From the NCBI GenBank assembly GCA_017522785.1, contig JAFWYF010000015.1, positions 186,001-250,000 on the forward strand: a stretch of 64,000 bases of DNA, written 5' to 3'. The DNA comes from Bacteroidaceae bacterium. Lineage in GTDB: Bacteria; Bacteroidota; Bacteroidia; Bacteroidales; Bacteroidaceae. The stretch's first letter is position 1; each line of letters starts with the position of its first letter. Both the position numbers and the translations under genes were made by a program. The notes under the pieces were generated by a model that saw only the letters and a list, made by a program, of their open reading frames with translations, was not told where the DNA came from and did not search any database. Shown here piece after piece: positions 20,926 through 30,861 of this stretch.

Positions 20926-22383
20926 TTATGGTCTTAATATTCCTAAACTTTTTTTCAAATTTAGATTGGTTAAAATCACATCTATCTGAGCATCAATCTT
21001 TGCAGAGTGTGCTTGTAGCCATGCTGTTTGTGCTTCGAGGACTATTTCACTTGTTGCAACCCCTTCGGCAAAGGAGATATTGGCATTGTGCAAATTCTCT
21101 TCGGCTTTAATGATATTGTTTTGTGCAAGCAGTAGTCGTTTTTCAGCCTCTCTGCATCTTTGTCTTGAACTCTGTACTTGCAGTTCAATCTTTTCGCAAG
21201 CATCGGCCAGTGTGTAGCGTGCAATAATCTCCTCTGTTTTTGCTTTCTTTACCTTAAAATATCCTTCGCCCCAGTTCCATAAAGGGATTTTTAATTCCAA
21301 ACCAACATTCCAAATACCGCGAAATTTATTTTGAAATCCATTTGTTACGCTAGGGTTGCTAAAAATGTAATTTGCTGTTAATGCAAGACGTGGCAGGTAT
21401 TCGGAACGTACAATTTTTCTCTTTTGCCGGTATATTTTACTTGCTAATTCCAAATTCTTTATTTCATCCCTATTATGTATGTTGAATTGATGTTCCCCAA
21501 GATTATTTGTTGGAATAGGTATCTCTTTACACTCTTCGTCGGCAAGAGTTAGGTTGCTATCTATTGGTATACCACATATCTGACATAATAACATTCGGGC
21601 AAGTGATAAACCATTCTCAACTTGTAATTGTGCAATCTGCGCTTCGTTTACTCTTACGCCAACGGCTAACAAGTCGGCCTTTGTCGCTACACCTTGTTTT
21701 ACCATCTTATCGACATCGGAGCAGAGTTTTTCTATCAGTAATACAAAACTGTTTGTAAGACGTAACTTGTTTGATAGCGATACAATCTGCCAATAGGCTT
21801 CGTCAATAGCAAGAATGGTCTCTTGAATTGTCAAATTGAGAGCGTTACGTGATATAATTTCGGAGTAATGTGCAATTTTATTATAGGCAACTATTTCTCC
21901 TCCTGTAAATATGGGTTGAGTTAGAGAAAGTGCTCCAATATAAATATTTCGGGTGTCGAGTGTAAGTGCATCTACAATGGATGCTCCAATACTGTTTATT
22001 GGTGTAGCAATGTCTATATTGCTTAGTAATTTTATTGGTTCTGAGAGTTGTGGAAACGTTACAGCTGTTTTCTGTAATAATTCGCCTATACCATTTTGTA
22101 CTCCTGTTCCAAGGTTTTGTATGGTATTCTTTTGCTGTTCGCCAAGTATAGATACTTGTTCGTTGTTATGCAGATATAAACCTGATAGTGATATTTTGGG
22201 TAAATAGTTGCTGAATGCAACTTTGCGCTCGTAGCATGCCACATTAATATTCTTACGGGCAATCTCTATCTGTTTGTTGTTGCGCAGAGCCAGAGTGCGA
22301 CAACTGTCGAGCGTCAATTGTGGTTGTGCATCTATTGTTGCAACAACTAACATCAATGTTGTAAAGAGTAGAAATCTTCTCAT
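20926..22383 (-). CDS. TolC-family outer-membrane efflux protein
   Basis: This 485-residue protein has a signal peptide (RRFLLFTTLMLVVATIDA) and two repeated outer-membrane-efflux halves. LTLDSCRTLALRNNKQIEIA opens the first half; matching helical segments with A-E-x-N-L-x-N-A-x-x-S-F appear near the end. It forms the outer-membrane duct of the export operon. The start codon sits only 12 bases after the terminator hairpin of the preceding gene. The promoter must therefore lie within or before that hairpin, or the operon is fed by readthrough. Confidence 0.93.
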   Translation of the reverse strand: MRRFLLFTTLMLVVATIDAQPQLTLDSCRTLALRNNKQIEIARKNINVACYERKVAFSNYLPKISLSGLYLHNNEQVSILGEQQKNTIQNLGTGVQNGIGELLQKTAVTFPQLSEPIKLLSNIDIATPINSIGASIVDALTLDTRNIYIGALSLTQPIFTGGEIVAYNKIAHYSEIISRNALNLTIQETILAIDEAYWQIVSLSNKLRLTNSFVLLIEKLCSDVDKMVKQGVATKADLLAVGVRVNEAQIAQLQVENGLSLARMLLCQICGIPIDSNLTLADEECKEIPIPTNNLGEHQFNIHNRDEIKNLELASKIYRQKRKIVRSEYLPRLALTANYIFSNPSVTNGFQNKFRGIWNVGLELKIPLWNWGEGYFKVKKAKTEEIIARYTLADACEKIELQVQSSRQRCREAEKRLLLAQNNIIKAEENLHNANISFAEGVATSEIVLEAQTAWLQAHSAKIDAQIDVILTNLNLKKSLGILRP

Positions 22384-22395
22384 AGGTACGGTATA

Positions 22396-22442
22396 AAAAA
22401 AGTAACTCGTATGAGGAATACCATCATACGAGTTACTTTTTT
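22396..22442 (-). terminator. Terminator hairpin between the coiled-coil gene and tolC
   Basis: Arms of 19 bases (22396-22414 and 22424-22442) enclose a 9-base loop. They run from A-rich to T-rich on both strands. It follows the stop of the coiled-coil gene and directly precedes the TolC start. Confidence 0.85.
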
Positions 22443-22455
22443 ATTTTCGCACCAT

Positions 22456-23337
22456 TTATTTAAGCTCGAAATTGTTGTAACCAATCATACTGCCATCGGC
22501 AAATATGTGTACACGGTATCGTCCTCCTTGCAAGAACTCTTCCACATCCCAATACACCGTAATTGCCTGCTCTTCGCCTGTATACTCTATATATTTCTTG
22601 ATAGAGTAGTTTATCTCACGGTTCTCATATGTAAACAAGTTGCTTGCATCCTTTGTCAAAACATTTCCGTCGGGAGTGGTTATGCGCACATATACGGTTT
22701 TTTCTCCTGTCGATGCGGTAATGTTTTTGGCAATGGTAAAGTTTATAACAAGTTTCTTGGCATTTTTGATTTTGCGAACCTTGCTTCCACTCTTTTTTGC
22801 CGCAATCATGTTTATACCTATTGCATTCAACTGTGATGCCAATTCAACCTTTTCGGTAAGTGCCTCTTTCTCTTCGTTAAGAGTAGTTATGGTTTTTGAT
22901 GCCTCTTTATAACGTGCTTTTACCTGTTTGTTCTCCTTCGATAGTTTCTCGTTAACTTTGTTAAGAGAATCTATCTGAATGACATAACTACGCATTACAG
23001 CACGTACTGTTTTTAACTCCTTCTTTAAACGGGTTATTTCGGCGGCATCGGTCGCTTTTGTCTGTTTTAGCTCCTCTAATAGCTGTTGTGTACGCAACTT
23101 CTCTTGGTCGAGCTTTGCTTGTAATGAGTCGTTGGTGATTCGTATTTTTAACTCGTCGTATTGAGTAGCAAATGTTGCATATTCACTCTCTAGTTCCTCC
23201 TTCTCTATCGCAAACAACTCTTGCATCTCCTCGTTTTGCTTTTCGCTGTTGAAAAGCATGATGCCTAGTGCGACTGCAATGCTGAGTAGAATTGCAGATA
23301 CAACTATCAGAACTATTTTAAAACTCTTATTTTCCAT
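22456..23337 (-). CDS. Membrane-anchored coiled-coil protein of unknown function
   Basis: This 293-residue protein has one N-terminal membrane helix (IVLIVVSAILLSIAVALGIMLF), a long Glu/Lys-rich coiled coil (about residues 32-165) and a C-terminal globular beta-rich domain of about 120 residues. The latter includes VYVRITTPDGNVL and ITVYWDVEEFLQGGRYRVHIF. Similar conserved proteins occur in Bacteroidota next to valS, but I know no function. The domain order suggests an inner-membrane anchor with a periplasmic arm. It lies eight bases after valS and ends in its own terminator. Confidence 0.75.
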   Translation of the reverse strand: MENKSFKIVLIVVSAILLSIAVALGIMLFNSEKQNEEMQELFAIEKEELESEYATFATQYDELKIRITNDSLQAKLDQEKLRTQQLLEELKQTKATDAAEITRLKKELKTVRAVMRSYVIQIDSLNKVNEKLSKENKQVKARYKEASKTITTLNEEKEALTEKVELASQLNAIGINMIAAKKSGSKVRKIKNAKKLVINFTIAKNITASTGEKTVYVRITTPDGNVLTKDASNLFTYENREINYSIKKYIEYTGEEQAITVYWDVEEFLQGGRYRVHIFADGSMIGYNNFELK

Positions 23338-23345
23338 TCTTTCTC

Positions 23346-26087
23346 TTATTTCGACAATTTATCGATACTCTCGGTGAGCATGGCAATTTTTTCTTTTGCA
23401 TCCGACTGTTTTTTGCGCTCAATTGCAATAATCTTTTCGGGTGCTTTGCTCACAAAGTTGGGGTTGTTGAGTTTTGCTTCAACACTCTTAAGGAACTTCT
23501 CGTGGTAGGCGAGTTCTTCGCGCATTTTTGCAATCTCGGCATCTTTGTCTATAAGCGAACCTAGAGGTACTGCGTATTCGGTAGTGCCTACACGGAATGA
23601 TACCGCTGTGGCATCGGGTGTTTCGACATTGTCAATAGATGACAAATTAGCCATTTTAGTCATTACACACTCTAATCCTGCAATGTGAGTCTCTCCTACA
23701 ATTTGTAAAGCCAAAGGCTCACGAGGAGATAGATTCTTTTGCTGGCGAATAGCGCGTATGTTTCCAATAATATCCTTCATGGACTCTATTCGTGAGATGA
23801 ATGTTTCATCGAATGGACGGTTCAAATCTGATGCATTTTGTATCATCAGGCTGTCGCCATCCTTACGCTCATAAATGGATTGCCACAGCTCCTCGGTAAT
23901 AAATGGCATAAATGGATGCAACAGACGCATGAGGCTGTCAAAGAAACCAAGAGTTGCTTCGTAGGTCTCTTTGTCAATTGGCGAGCCGTATGCAGGCTTA
24001 ATCATCTCGAGATACCATGCCGAGAATTCATCCCAGAACAGTGTGTACAAATTCATCAAAGCCTCGCTAATGCGGTATTTGCCAAATTGGTCCTCCAATA
24101 GGTTTGCCGATTTTGCAAGCACCTCTTTAAACCATGCTATTGCAATTTTTGAACTCTCGGGTTGTGCTACCTCTTCGCTCACGCTCCAGCCTTTTACAAG
24201 ACGGAATGCATTCCAAATCTTATTACAGAAGTTACGTCCCTGCTCGCATAATGACTCGTCGAATAGAATGTCGTTTCCTGCAGGCGCCGATAACATAATA
24301 CCCATACGTACACCATCGGCTCCGTAACGTGCTATGAGGTCGAGTGGGTCGGGGCTGTTACCAAGCGATTTACTCATCTTACGTCCCAACTTATCGCGTA
24401 CAATACCTGTAAAGTAGACATTCTTGAAAGGCATATTTCCCTGATACTCATATCCGGACATAATCATACGGGCAACCCAGAAGAAGATGATATCGGGACC
24501 GGTTACAAGGTCGCAGGTGGGGTAGTAGTAATTGATTTCTTTGTTTCCGGGCTCTAAAATACCATTAAACAATGAAATGGGCCACAACCAAGAACTGAAC
24601 CATGTGTCGAGTGCATCTTCATCTTGTTTTAATTCTGCAAGGGTTATGTTCTCGTAACCGGCTATTTTACGTGCCTGTTCGAGTGCCTGCTCTGCACTCT
24701 CTGCAACAACAAATCGTTCTTCTTCGCCGGGTAAGAAATATGCCGGAATACGGTGTCCCCACCACAATTGACGGCTTATACACCAGTCTTGTATATTCTC
24801 TAACCAATTTTTGTATGTGGTTTTGTATTTAGTGGGGTAGAATTTCAACTGGTCGTTCATCACCGGAGGAAGTGCAATGTCGGCAAAGTGCTGCATGCTC
24901 AAGAACCATTGCATACATAGACGAGGTTCTACTGCTGTGTCGGCATTACGTTCGCTATATCCTACTTTGTTTACATAATCTTCGGTTTTTTCCAATAGAG
25001 CAGCTGTCTCAAGGTCTTTAGATATCAGTTTGCGAACATCCATACGGTCCATGCCAACATACATTCCAGCTGCTTCGCTTATAGTAGCATCGGCATTGAA
25101 AATGTCTATAGTCTCAAGGTTGTGAGTCTTGCCCAACATGTAGTCGTTGGTGTCGTGTGCAGGGTTTACTTTCAAGCAACCTGTTCCAAACTCAATCTCT
25201 ACATATCGGTCCTCGATAACGGGAATAGAGCGATTTACCAAAGGTACAATAACTCGTTTTCCTTTCAACCAACTGTTTTTTGGGTCTTTGGGGTTTATAC
25301 ACATAGCTGTGTCGCCCATTATTGTCTCGGGACGTGTTGTCGCAACAACAGCATAACGACGACCATTCGCATCGCGGTGGATAATCTGATGTTTAACAGT
25401 GGGGTCGAAAGCATCTTCGGGTTTTAATGTAACTGCATTACTCTCTTCGCCATCTGTGCTACCGGCAGGTTCGTCAACGTAGTATTTCAAATAATAGAGT
25501 TTGCTGTTCTCCTCTTTGTATATAACCTCTTCGTTGCTTAGTGCTGTCTGTGCTTTGGGGTCCCAGTTTACCATGCGAAGTCCTCTGTATATGAGCCCCT
25601 TGTTATACAAGTCGCAGAAAACCTTTATAACGCTTTTGCTACGTGTCTCATCCATTGTGAATGCTGTGCGTTCCCAATCGCACGATGCACCTAACTTACG
25701 CAACTGCTTAAGTATTATACCACCATGTTCATCGGTCCATTCCCAAGCATGTTTCAGGAACTCTTCGCGTGTTAAATCGCTTTTCTTAATACCCTGCTCC
25801 GAAAGTTTCTTTACAACTTTGGCTTCTGTAGCAATAGAAGCATGGTCGGTTCCCGGAACCCAACAAGCATTTTTCCCGGTCATACGTGCATGACGTACCA
25901 AAATATCTTGAATAGTGTTGTTCAACATGTGTCCCATGTGTAGAACACCTGTAACGTTAGGTGGAGGTATTACAATTGTGTATGGCTCCCTTTCGTCGGG
26001 CTCGGAATGGAACAAGTTATTGTCCATCCAATATTTATACCATTTTTCTTCTACCTCTGCAGGAATATAGGTGGTTGCTAAACTCAT
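23346..26087 (-). CDS. valS: Valyl-tRNA synthetase
   Basis: This 913-residue class I synthetase charges tRNA-Val. The HIGH-type motif is [16 protein letters not shown] near residue 45. The KMSKS-type motif is [15 protein letters not shown]. An editing domain with [10 protein letters not shown] lies between them, and the C-terminal coiled-coil arm (residues 850-913) is present. Length is normal. It starts divergently from mazG and is followed by the coiled-coil gene. Confidence 0.98.
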   Translation of the reverse strand: MSLATTYIPAEVEEKWYKYWMDNNLFHSEPDEREPYTIVIPPPNVTGVLHMGHMLNNTIQDILVRHARMTGKNACWVPGTDHASIATEAKVVKKLSEQGIKKSDLTREEFLKHAWEWTDEHGGIILKQLRKLGASCDWERTAFTMDETRSKSVIKVFCDLYNKGLIYRGLRMVNWDPKAQTALSNEEVIYKEENSKLYYLKYYVDEPAGSTDGEESNAVTLKPEDAFDPTVKHQIIHRDANGRRYAVVATTRPETIMGDTAMCINPKDPKNSWLKGKRVIVPLVNRSIPVIEDRYVEIEFGTGCLKVNPAHDTNDYMLGKTHNLETIDIFNADATISEAAGMYVGMDRMDVRKLISKDLETAALLEKTEDYVNKVGYSERNADTAVEPRLCMQWFLSMQHFADIALPPVMNDQLKFYPTKYKTTYKNWLENIQDWCISRQLWWGHRIPAYFLPGEEERFVVAESAEQALEQARKIAGYENITLAELKQDEDALDTWFSSWLWPISLFNGILEPGNKEINYYYPTCDLVTGPDIIFFWVARMIMSGYEYQGNMPFKNVYFTGIVRDKLGRKMSKSLGNSPDPLDLIARYGADGVRMGIMLSAPAGNDILFDESLCEQGRNFCNKIWNAFRLVKGWSVSEEVAQPESSKIAIAWFKEVLAKSANLLEDQFGKYRISEALMNLYTLFWDEFSAWYLEMIKPAYGSPIDKETYEATLGFFDSLMRLLHPFMPFITEELWQSIYERKDGDSLMIQNASDLNRPFDETFISRIESMKDIIGNIRAIRQQKNLSPREPLALQIVGETHIAGLECVMTKMANLSSIDNVETPDATAVSFRVGTTEYAVPLGSLIDKDAEIAKMREELAYHEKFLKSVEAKLNNPNFVSKAPEKIIAIERKKQSDAKEKIAMLTESIDKLSK

Positions 26088-26126
26088 AATATTTAGTTTT
26101 TATATACATTTAAAATTTACAACTTG

Positions 26127-26134
26127 CAAAGTTA
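26127..26134 (-). promoter_or_regulatory. valS promoter -7 box
   Basis: TAACTTTG on the minus strand fits TAnnTTTG. It lies about 40 bases upstream of the valS start, back to back with the mazG promoter. Confidence 0.55.
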
Positions 26135-26153
26135 ATTCTAATAATTTAATTAT

Positions 26154-26161
26154 TACCTTTG
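26154..26161 (+). promoter_or_regulatory. mazG promoter -7 box
   Basis: TACCTTTG fits TAnnTTTG and lies 23 bases upstream of the mazG start codon. No clear -33 element is visible. Confidence 0.55.
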
Positions 26162-26184
26162 TAAACTAAAAAAAATAATGAAAT

Positions 26185-26973
26185 ATGCATAGTAGAACCC
26201 AAATTTTAGAGTCTGTAAACCGTTTTTTGGATGTTCTTGACGAACTTCGTGAGAAATGTCCTTGGGACCGTAAGCAGACAAACGATAGTTTACGCCCTAA
26301 TACAATAGAAGAGGTCTTTGAACTTTCTGATGCTCTTGTTGCCAATGATACACAAAATATTTGCAAGGAACTTGGTGATGTTTTTTTACACATTGCATTC
26401 TATTCAAAAATAGCATCGGAAAAAGGAAAATTCGACCTTAAAGATGTTTGCGACCGCCTATGTGATAAACTCATATATCGTCATCCTCATGTGTTTGGAA
26501 CAGAAAAAGCAGAGACTGCGGGTGAGGTGTGCAAAAATTGGGAGCAGTTGAAAATGTCCGAAAAAGATGGTAACAAAACTATACTTAGTGGTGTCCCGGT
26601 GTCTTTACCTTCTCTAATTAAGGCTTTTCGTATGCAAGAAAAAGCTGCAAACGTTGGATTTGATTGGGAAAAACGCGAAGATGTGTGGGGTAAAGTGCGT
26701 GAAGAATTGGATGAGTTACAGGCCGAAATGGATAAAGGGGATAAAAAGAACTCGGAAAAAGAGTTCGGCGATTTTATATTCAGTTTGGTGAATGCAGGTC
26801 GTTTGTACGATATAAATCCTGATAATGCCCTTGAACTGACAAATAAAAAGTTTCGTAGTCGTTTCAGTTATGTAGAGGAACACTCCATAAAACAAGGAAA
26901 AAACTTAAAGGATATGTCCCTTGCCGAAATGGATGCGTTGTGGAATGAGGCTAAAGAAATGGAGAAAAAATAG
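26185..26973 (+). CDS. mazG: Nucleoside triphosphate pyrophosphohydrolase MazG
   Basis: This 262-residue protein has two MazG helical units. The first shows CPWDRKQTNDSL, the metal-binding E-E-V-F-E-L and KELGDVFLHIAFY. The second shows E-E-L-D-E-L and EKEFGDFIFSLVN. It hydrolyses nucleoside triphosphates to monophosphates and pyrophosphate, acting as a housecleaning enzyme and possibly lowering (p)ppGpp. Length fits the E. coli type (263 residues). It is a single gene with its own promoter. Confidence 0.96.
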   Translation: MHSRTQILESVNRFLDVLDELREKCPWDRKQTNDSLRPNTIEEVFELSDALVANDTQNICKELGDVFLHIAFYSKIASEKGKFDLKDVCDRLCDKLIYRHPHVFGTEKAETAGEVCKNWEQLKMSEKDGNKTILSGVPVSLPSLIKAFRMQEKAANVGFDWEKREDVWGKVREELDELQAEMDKGDKKNSEKEFGDFIFSLVNAGRLYDINPDNALELTNKKFRSRFSYVEEHSIKQGKNLKDMSLAEMDALWNEAKEMEKK

Positions 26974-27052
26974 AATTCCCCACTCATTCTTGTAGCTCCT
27001 TGGAAACAGCTTTCTGATAATTTGAATTGACAGTCTTTGAATTCATATACCT

Positions 27053-28324
27053 ATGATATCTGTTCTAAAAAAACATAGTAAACTGATAATCCCAACCGTT
27101 ATTGTCTGTTTTACTATTATACAAATTTTGTGTTTGTTACTGTTTGGATATACTCCTTATCCCGATAGTAATGGCTACATTCAATTGGCAAAAGAGTGTG
27201 TCGATGCAAATACGTTTTATCCGTTAAATTTAACAGATATCTATTTTTTGTGGAATGTGGGTAGCATAAATGCTGTTGTTTTTTCGCTTTATCTGTTTAA
27301 TTCGGTTTATCCATTGCTACTATTCTATTGTTTCTTACAAGGCTTTTCGGCAAAGCTCATATATGACATTGCCAAACAACTTTTTAATGAAAAAGTTGCA
27401 TTCATTACTCTTTGCTTGTTTGTTTGCTATCCTGCCAATTATGGAACCGGAACATCTTTGCTAAGCGAAACTCCATTCTTATTCTTTTCGCTGTTGTCAA
27501 TTAAACTGTTTTTACGTGGCAATAATTTAATATCGGGAATAGTTATGGCTGTAGCAAACTATTTTCGTCCGTTATCTATAATCTTTATAGTAGCAATTCT
27601 TGTATATAGCTATTTTAAAAAGTGCTCCTTCAAATCGTTCTTAACATTGTGTATGGGCTATTGTATCGTTACATTTTCAATAGGAACAACAAACTATATA
27701 TGCAAAGATAAATTCTTTACACAAGGAGCAATGGGATGGATGGGGCTAATGCAATACTCTTGGGACCACGACAGTAATAAAGAGAACGACTATGAGTTAT
27801 TTGCTGGAAAGGACCCAAATATTATAGAAAATAATAATTATGATTGTTTGCAAAGGGATTCTGTTTGGCGTTCTCATTTCATAATGTGGATTAAAGAGAA
27901 CAAAATAGAGTATGTAAAGCAGATGCCCGAAAAAGTTGTAAGAACATATATTTCCGATAACGTCAATTTTTGTACATTCCTACCTAATAAACAGAACAGA
28001 GAATATTTGTACGAAGAGATAAGTATGAACTCATTAATAGCCTATTTTCCATGTTATAGCGCAGTTCAAATACTTGTGATACTTAATTTGCTATACTACT
28101 ATTTGATATTATTGACAGCTGTTATTGCTTTCTGCATCTGTGTAGTGCGTAGAAATTTATCGAGTGTTGCAATACCTGCAACAGTGATAATTGTCGGTAC
28201 TTTTATGCTTATGCTGGTTGGTCATGGTGAGGCACGCTTTCATCAACCGTTTATGCCTATGTTCATAATGCTGTCGAGCTATTTCTACTATTCGGTAATG
28301 AGGCGTTTTGAGTTAAGGGAATAA
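27053..28324 (+). CDS. Polytopic membrane protein, GT-C glycosyltransferase-like
   Basis: This 423-residue protein has about ten hydrophobic segments. The first loop carries YPDSNGYIQLAKE, with an acidic pair position like the catalytic loop of GT-C enzymes that use lipid-linked sugars. The segments CYPANYGTGTSLLSETPFL and ANYFRPLSIIF resemble the PMT/GT39 and GT87 families. A role in glycan or lipid sugar transfer at the membrane is likely but unproven. It is a lone gene between mazG and a convergent operon and ends in a bidirectional terminator. Confidence 0.7.
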   Translation: MISVLKKHSKLIIPTVIVCFTIIQILCLLLFGYTPYPDSNGYIQLAKECVDANTFYPLNLTDIYFLWNVGSINAVVFSLYLFNSVYPLLLFYCFLQGFSAKLIYDIAKQLFNEKVAFITLCLFVCYPANYGTGTSLLSETPFLFFSLLSIKLFLRGNNLISGIVMAVANYFRPLSIIFIVAILVYSYFKKCSFKSFLTLCMGYCIVTFSIGTTNYICKDKFFTQGAMGWMGLMQYSWDHDSNKENDYELFAGKDPNIIENNNYDCLQRDSVWRSHFIMWIKENKIEYVKQMPEKVVRTYISDNVNFCTFLPNKQNREYLYEEISMNSLIAYFPCYSAVQILVILNLLYYYLILLTAVIAFCICVVRRNLSSVAIPATVIIVGTFMLMLVGHGEARFHQPFMPMFIMLSSYFYYSVMRRFELRE

Positions 28325-28357
28325 ATAAAATGTGATTCTTTAAACAACGGGAATAGT

Positions 28358-28398
28358 CAAATAAAAACAGATGACTCGAGGTCATCTGTTTTTATTTG
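28358..28398. terminator. Bidirectional terminator overlapping a stop codon
   Basis: Arms of 18 bases (28358-28375 and 28381-28398) surround a 5-base loop. The right arm overlaps the last codons and stop of the convergent Spy-like gene, so the hairpin does double duty as coding sequence. Confidence 0.85.
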
Positions 28399-28861
28399 AT
28401 TTATTATCACGTTCTCGTGACATCCTTTTGAGCATATCTCTTTGGAACATATCTTCGGCTCGTTGTACCGCCATAATCTTTTTTGCCGGAATTACTTTAA
28501 GATATTTTTGTATATACTCTTTTTCGAGTTCTGCAATTTTAATTTTTGCATCGGCAAATTCATTAATCAATTGTTGACACTGCTCATCTGTACATTGTTG
28601 ACCACGTTTCATTCTGACCTTTTTACGCGCATCTCTGTTAATGTTCCACTTCTCTTTTTGAAGTTCAAAGAATATCGGAAAGAATTTTTCAGTTTCTTCG
28701 GTTGTTAAGTCGGCATATTTAGCAATGTATTCTTTTTGCTTTGCCTGAAACTCTTCGTGTGAAAATCTGCGATTCTCTTTGTTCCCATTTTTGGGTGATT
28801 GTGCCTGTATTCCTGTCGATAGGGTGAAAAGCATTATAAATGAAAAAAGTAACTGTCTCAT
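28382..28861 (-). CDS. Small exported Spy/CpxP-like helical protein
   Basis: This 159-residue protein has a signal peptide (LLFSFIMLFTLSTGIQAQ) and a highly charged helical body. The body includes a Y-A-D-L-T-x-E-E-x-E-K-F-F-P segment resembling the LTxxQ-type repeats of Spy/CpxP periplasmic chaperones. A role in envelope stress sensing is possible. It is the last gene of a three-gene unit with an ECF sigma factor and a membrane protein, fitting a stress-response module. Confidence 0.7.
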   Translation of the reverse strand: MRQLLFSFIMLFTLSTGIQAQSPKNGNKENRRFSHEEFQAKQKEYIAKYADLTTEETEKFFPIFFELQKEKWNINRDARKKVRMKRGQQCTDEQCQQLINEFADAKIKIAELEKEYIQKYLKVIPAKKIMAVQRAEDMFQRDMLKRMSRERDNKSNKNR

Positions 28862-28871
28862 TTTTATATAT

Positions 28872-29222
28872 TTAGTAATTTATGTCATTATTTGTCAGAT
28901 AGCAATAAAAAGTATAGTCGTCTATTGGGTAGTTGTCTATGATCTCATCGATTGAATATTCAACAGTGCTTGCTAAATCATTGTATGGAGCCTCTTTTGT
29001 AGATGTATATATTGTAATGCCACCTAGTAGTAGTGCTATTGTTATGATTGCAGCATAACTCCATTGTTTGAATGTGGTAAATATAATTTTTTTGCGAGGT
29101 TTTGCTACTGTATCATTCGCACGATGAATGTTTTTCATCATGTTGTCATGAAAATTCTGGAAATATCCTTCGGGTGTTTCAAAGGGATTTCTGTTCTTGT
29201 ATTTCCTCTCTTCAATATTCAT
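28872..29222 (-). CDS. Single-pass membrane protein, probable anti-sigma-like regulator
   Basis: This 116-residue protein has a cytoplasmic N-terminus with the N-P-F-E-T-P-E-G-Y-F motif found in many Bacteroidota proteins encoded beside ECF sigma factors. One membrane helix (YAAIITIALLLGGITIYT, about residues 56-74) and a short acidic outer tail follow. It has no zinc-binding HxxxCxxC motif of classic ZAS anti-sigma factors. Location directly between the sigma gene and the Spy-like gene supports a regulatory role, but this is inference. Confidence 0.65.
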   Translation of the reverse strand: MNIEERKYKNRNPFETPEGYFQNFHDNMMKNIHRANDTVAKPRKKIIFTTFKQWSYAAIITIALLLGGITIYTSTKEAPYNDLASTVEYSIDEIIDNYPIDDYTFYCYLTNNDINY

Positions 29223-29267
29223 TTGGTTATCTTTGTTATTTGTTTGACTCTACTCTGTGTAAAAGGT

Positions 29268-29831
29268 TTAATTCTTTTCTTCTAAATAGCTTTCAATCTT
29301 TTTCACTGCTATGTGATACGATGCTTTGAGTGCGCCTACCGTCGTTCCTAAAATAGATGAAATATCTTCGTACTTCATCTCATCGAAATATTTCATTACA
29401 AACACTAAACGTTGCTTGCTGGGTAAACTGTTTACAGCTTCTTGAAACATCGCTTCGGCATGGTCGCCATTAAAAAATGCATCACTCTCTAAAAGCTCTG
29501 CAACAGAGCCTTCGGGCGTGTTAATTGATATTGTGTTATGTTGTTTTCCAATGAATGTCAGTGTTTCGTTAATGGCAATGCGGTAGAGCCATGTCGATAG
29601 TTGGGAATCGCCTCTGAAGTTTTCTATGTTACTCCATGCCTTTACAAATGTGTTTTGTAGTATATCATCGGCATCGTCGTGAGTTAATACCATGCGACGT
29701 ATGTGCCAATATAGTGGCTCACTGAACCTCTTTACAATATTTGAAAATGCCATCTCTCGCACATTGCTGTCCTTGTCGTGCAGTTGTGCAATAATATCCT
29801 TTTCGTTATATATGAGTTCTTGTGATGCCAT
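29268..29831 (-). CDS. ECF-type RNA polymerase sigma factor
   Basis: This 187-residue sigma-70 family protein has region 2 (DADDILQNTFVKAWSNIENFRG, then LSTWLYRIAINE) and region 4 (LPSKQRLVFVMKYFDEMKYEDISSILGTTVGALKASYH). Region 3 is absent, as expected for the ECF group. It probably redirects polymerase to envelope-stress genes and is likely held by the membrane protein encoded next. It lies 48 bases after rnz. Confidence 0.93.
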   Translation of the reverse strand: MASQELIYNEKDIIAQLHDKDSNVREMAFSNIVKRFSEPLYWHIRRMVLTHDDADDILQNTFVKAWSNIENFRGDSQLSTWLYRIAINETLTFIGKQHNTISINTPEGSVAELLESDAFFNGDHAEAMFQEAVNSLPSKQRLVFVMKYFDEMKYEDISSILGTTVGALKASYHIAVKKIESYLEEKN

Positions 29832-29879
29832 TTTTTTTAGACTGCAATTCTTCTATTTGGTTTAAGATGTAACAGAAAA

Positions 29880-30794
29880 TTATATCTTAAATATCCTATT
29901 TTCGTCGGCCTTTTCTGCTGTTTGAAAAATTTCTCTTGCTTCTTTTAGTAGCATGTCGTCGTTTGTATATCTCGATGAGAAATGGCCTATTACAAGTTGT
30001 TTAACATTGGCCTCCTGAGCAAGCTCTGCCGCTTGTCGTGCAGTGGTGTGGTAAGTCTCTTTAGCACGTACTTTTTCACTCTCGGCAAATGTTGCTTCGT
30101 GATAAAGCAGGTCTACCCCTTTTAAATATTTTATATTTTGGGGGCAGGGTAGTGTATCACTACAATAGGCATAACTACGTGAAGGGTCGGCTTCTCGTGT
30201 AAGGCGATTATTTGGAATGGTAATCCCATCGGGGGTGATAAAATCGTTCCCTTCCTTTAATCCTTTGCGCAGATATTCAGGAACTTTGTAATATTCCATC
30301 ATTTCGCCTATAATATGCCTTTTCTTTGGCTTCTCGCGAATAATAAAACCGCAACAGGGTAAACGATGCTCCTGTGGTATCGTCTCTACGGTTATCACAT
30401 TGTCCTCGTATATTATGCTATGTATCGTAGCATCGATATCGTGAAATATTAGTTCATAAGATATACCTTTGCAAAAGAAGTCAAGTTGGGGCTTCATGAT
30501 TTGTCGTAGTAATTTATCGGCAAAAATATGTAATGGTGCACTCCTCCCCAATAGCGCAAAACTCGAAATCATGCCAATTAACCCAAAACAATGGTCTCCA
30601 TGCAGGTGTGAAATAAAAACAGAACTAATTTGTGAGAATGATATATGCTGTTTGCGTAATTGTTGCTGAGTCCCTTCGCCACAATCTATCATAAGCCATC
30701 TATTGCCAATTCTCACAACCTGAGAAGATGCATTGTGGCGTGTGGTTGGCAACGCTGAGCCACATCCCAATATCTGTATCTCAAATGGTTCCAT
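29880..30794 (-). CDS. rnz: Ribonuclease Z
   Basis: This 304-residue metallo-beta-lactamase-fold enzyme matures tRNA 3' ends. The metal site H63-x-H65-x-D67-H68 sits in SHLHGDHCFGL. Further ligands lie in SYAYCSDT and VIGHFSSRY (H near residue 271). Length matches the short bacterial RNase Z. It is expressed from a clear Bacteroidota promoter and precedes the ECF sigma operon. Confidence 0.96.
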   Translation of the reverse strand: MEPFEIQILGCGSALPTTRHNASSQVVRIGNRWLMIDCGEGTQQQLRKQHISFSQISSVFISHLHGDHCFGLIGMISSFALLGRSAPLHIFADKLLRQIMKPQLDFFCKGISYELIFHDIDATIHSIIYEDNVITVETIPQEHRLPCCGFIIREKPKKRHIIGEMMEYYKVPEYLRKGLKEGNDFITPDGITIPNNRLTREADPSRSYAYCSDTLPCPQNIKYLKGVDLLYHEATFAESEKVRAKETYHTTARQAAELAQEANVKQLVIGHFSSRYTNDDMLLKEAREIFQTAEKADENRIFKI

Positions 30795-30818
30795 TATATT
30801 TGTTCTAGTTACAATGTG

Positions 30819-30851
30819 CGAATATAGCGATTTATTGTAAACTAATCAAAA
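30819..30851 (-). promoter_or_regulatory. rnz promoter
   Basis: On the minus strand TTTTG (30847-30851), a 20-base spacer and TATATTCG (30819-30826) match the Bacteroidota consensus, about 24 bases upstream of rnz. Confidence 0.7.
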
Positions 30852-30861
30852 TGAAGATTGG

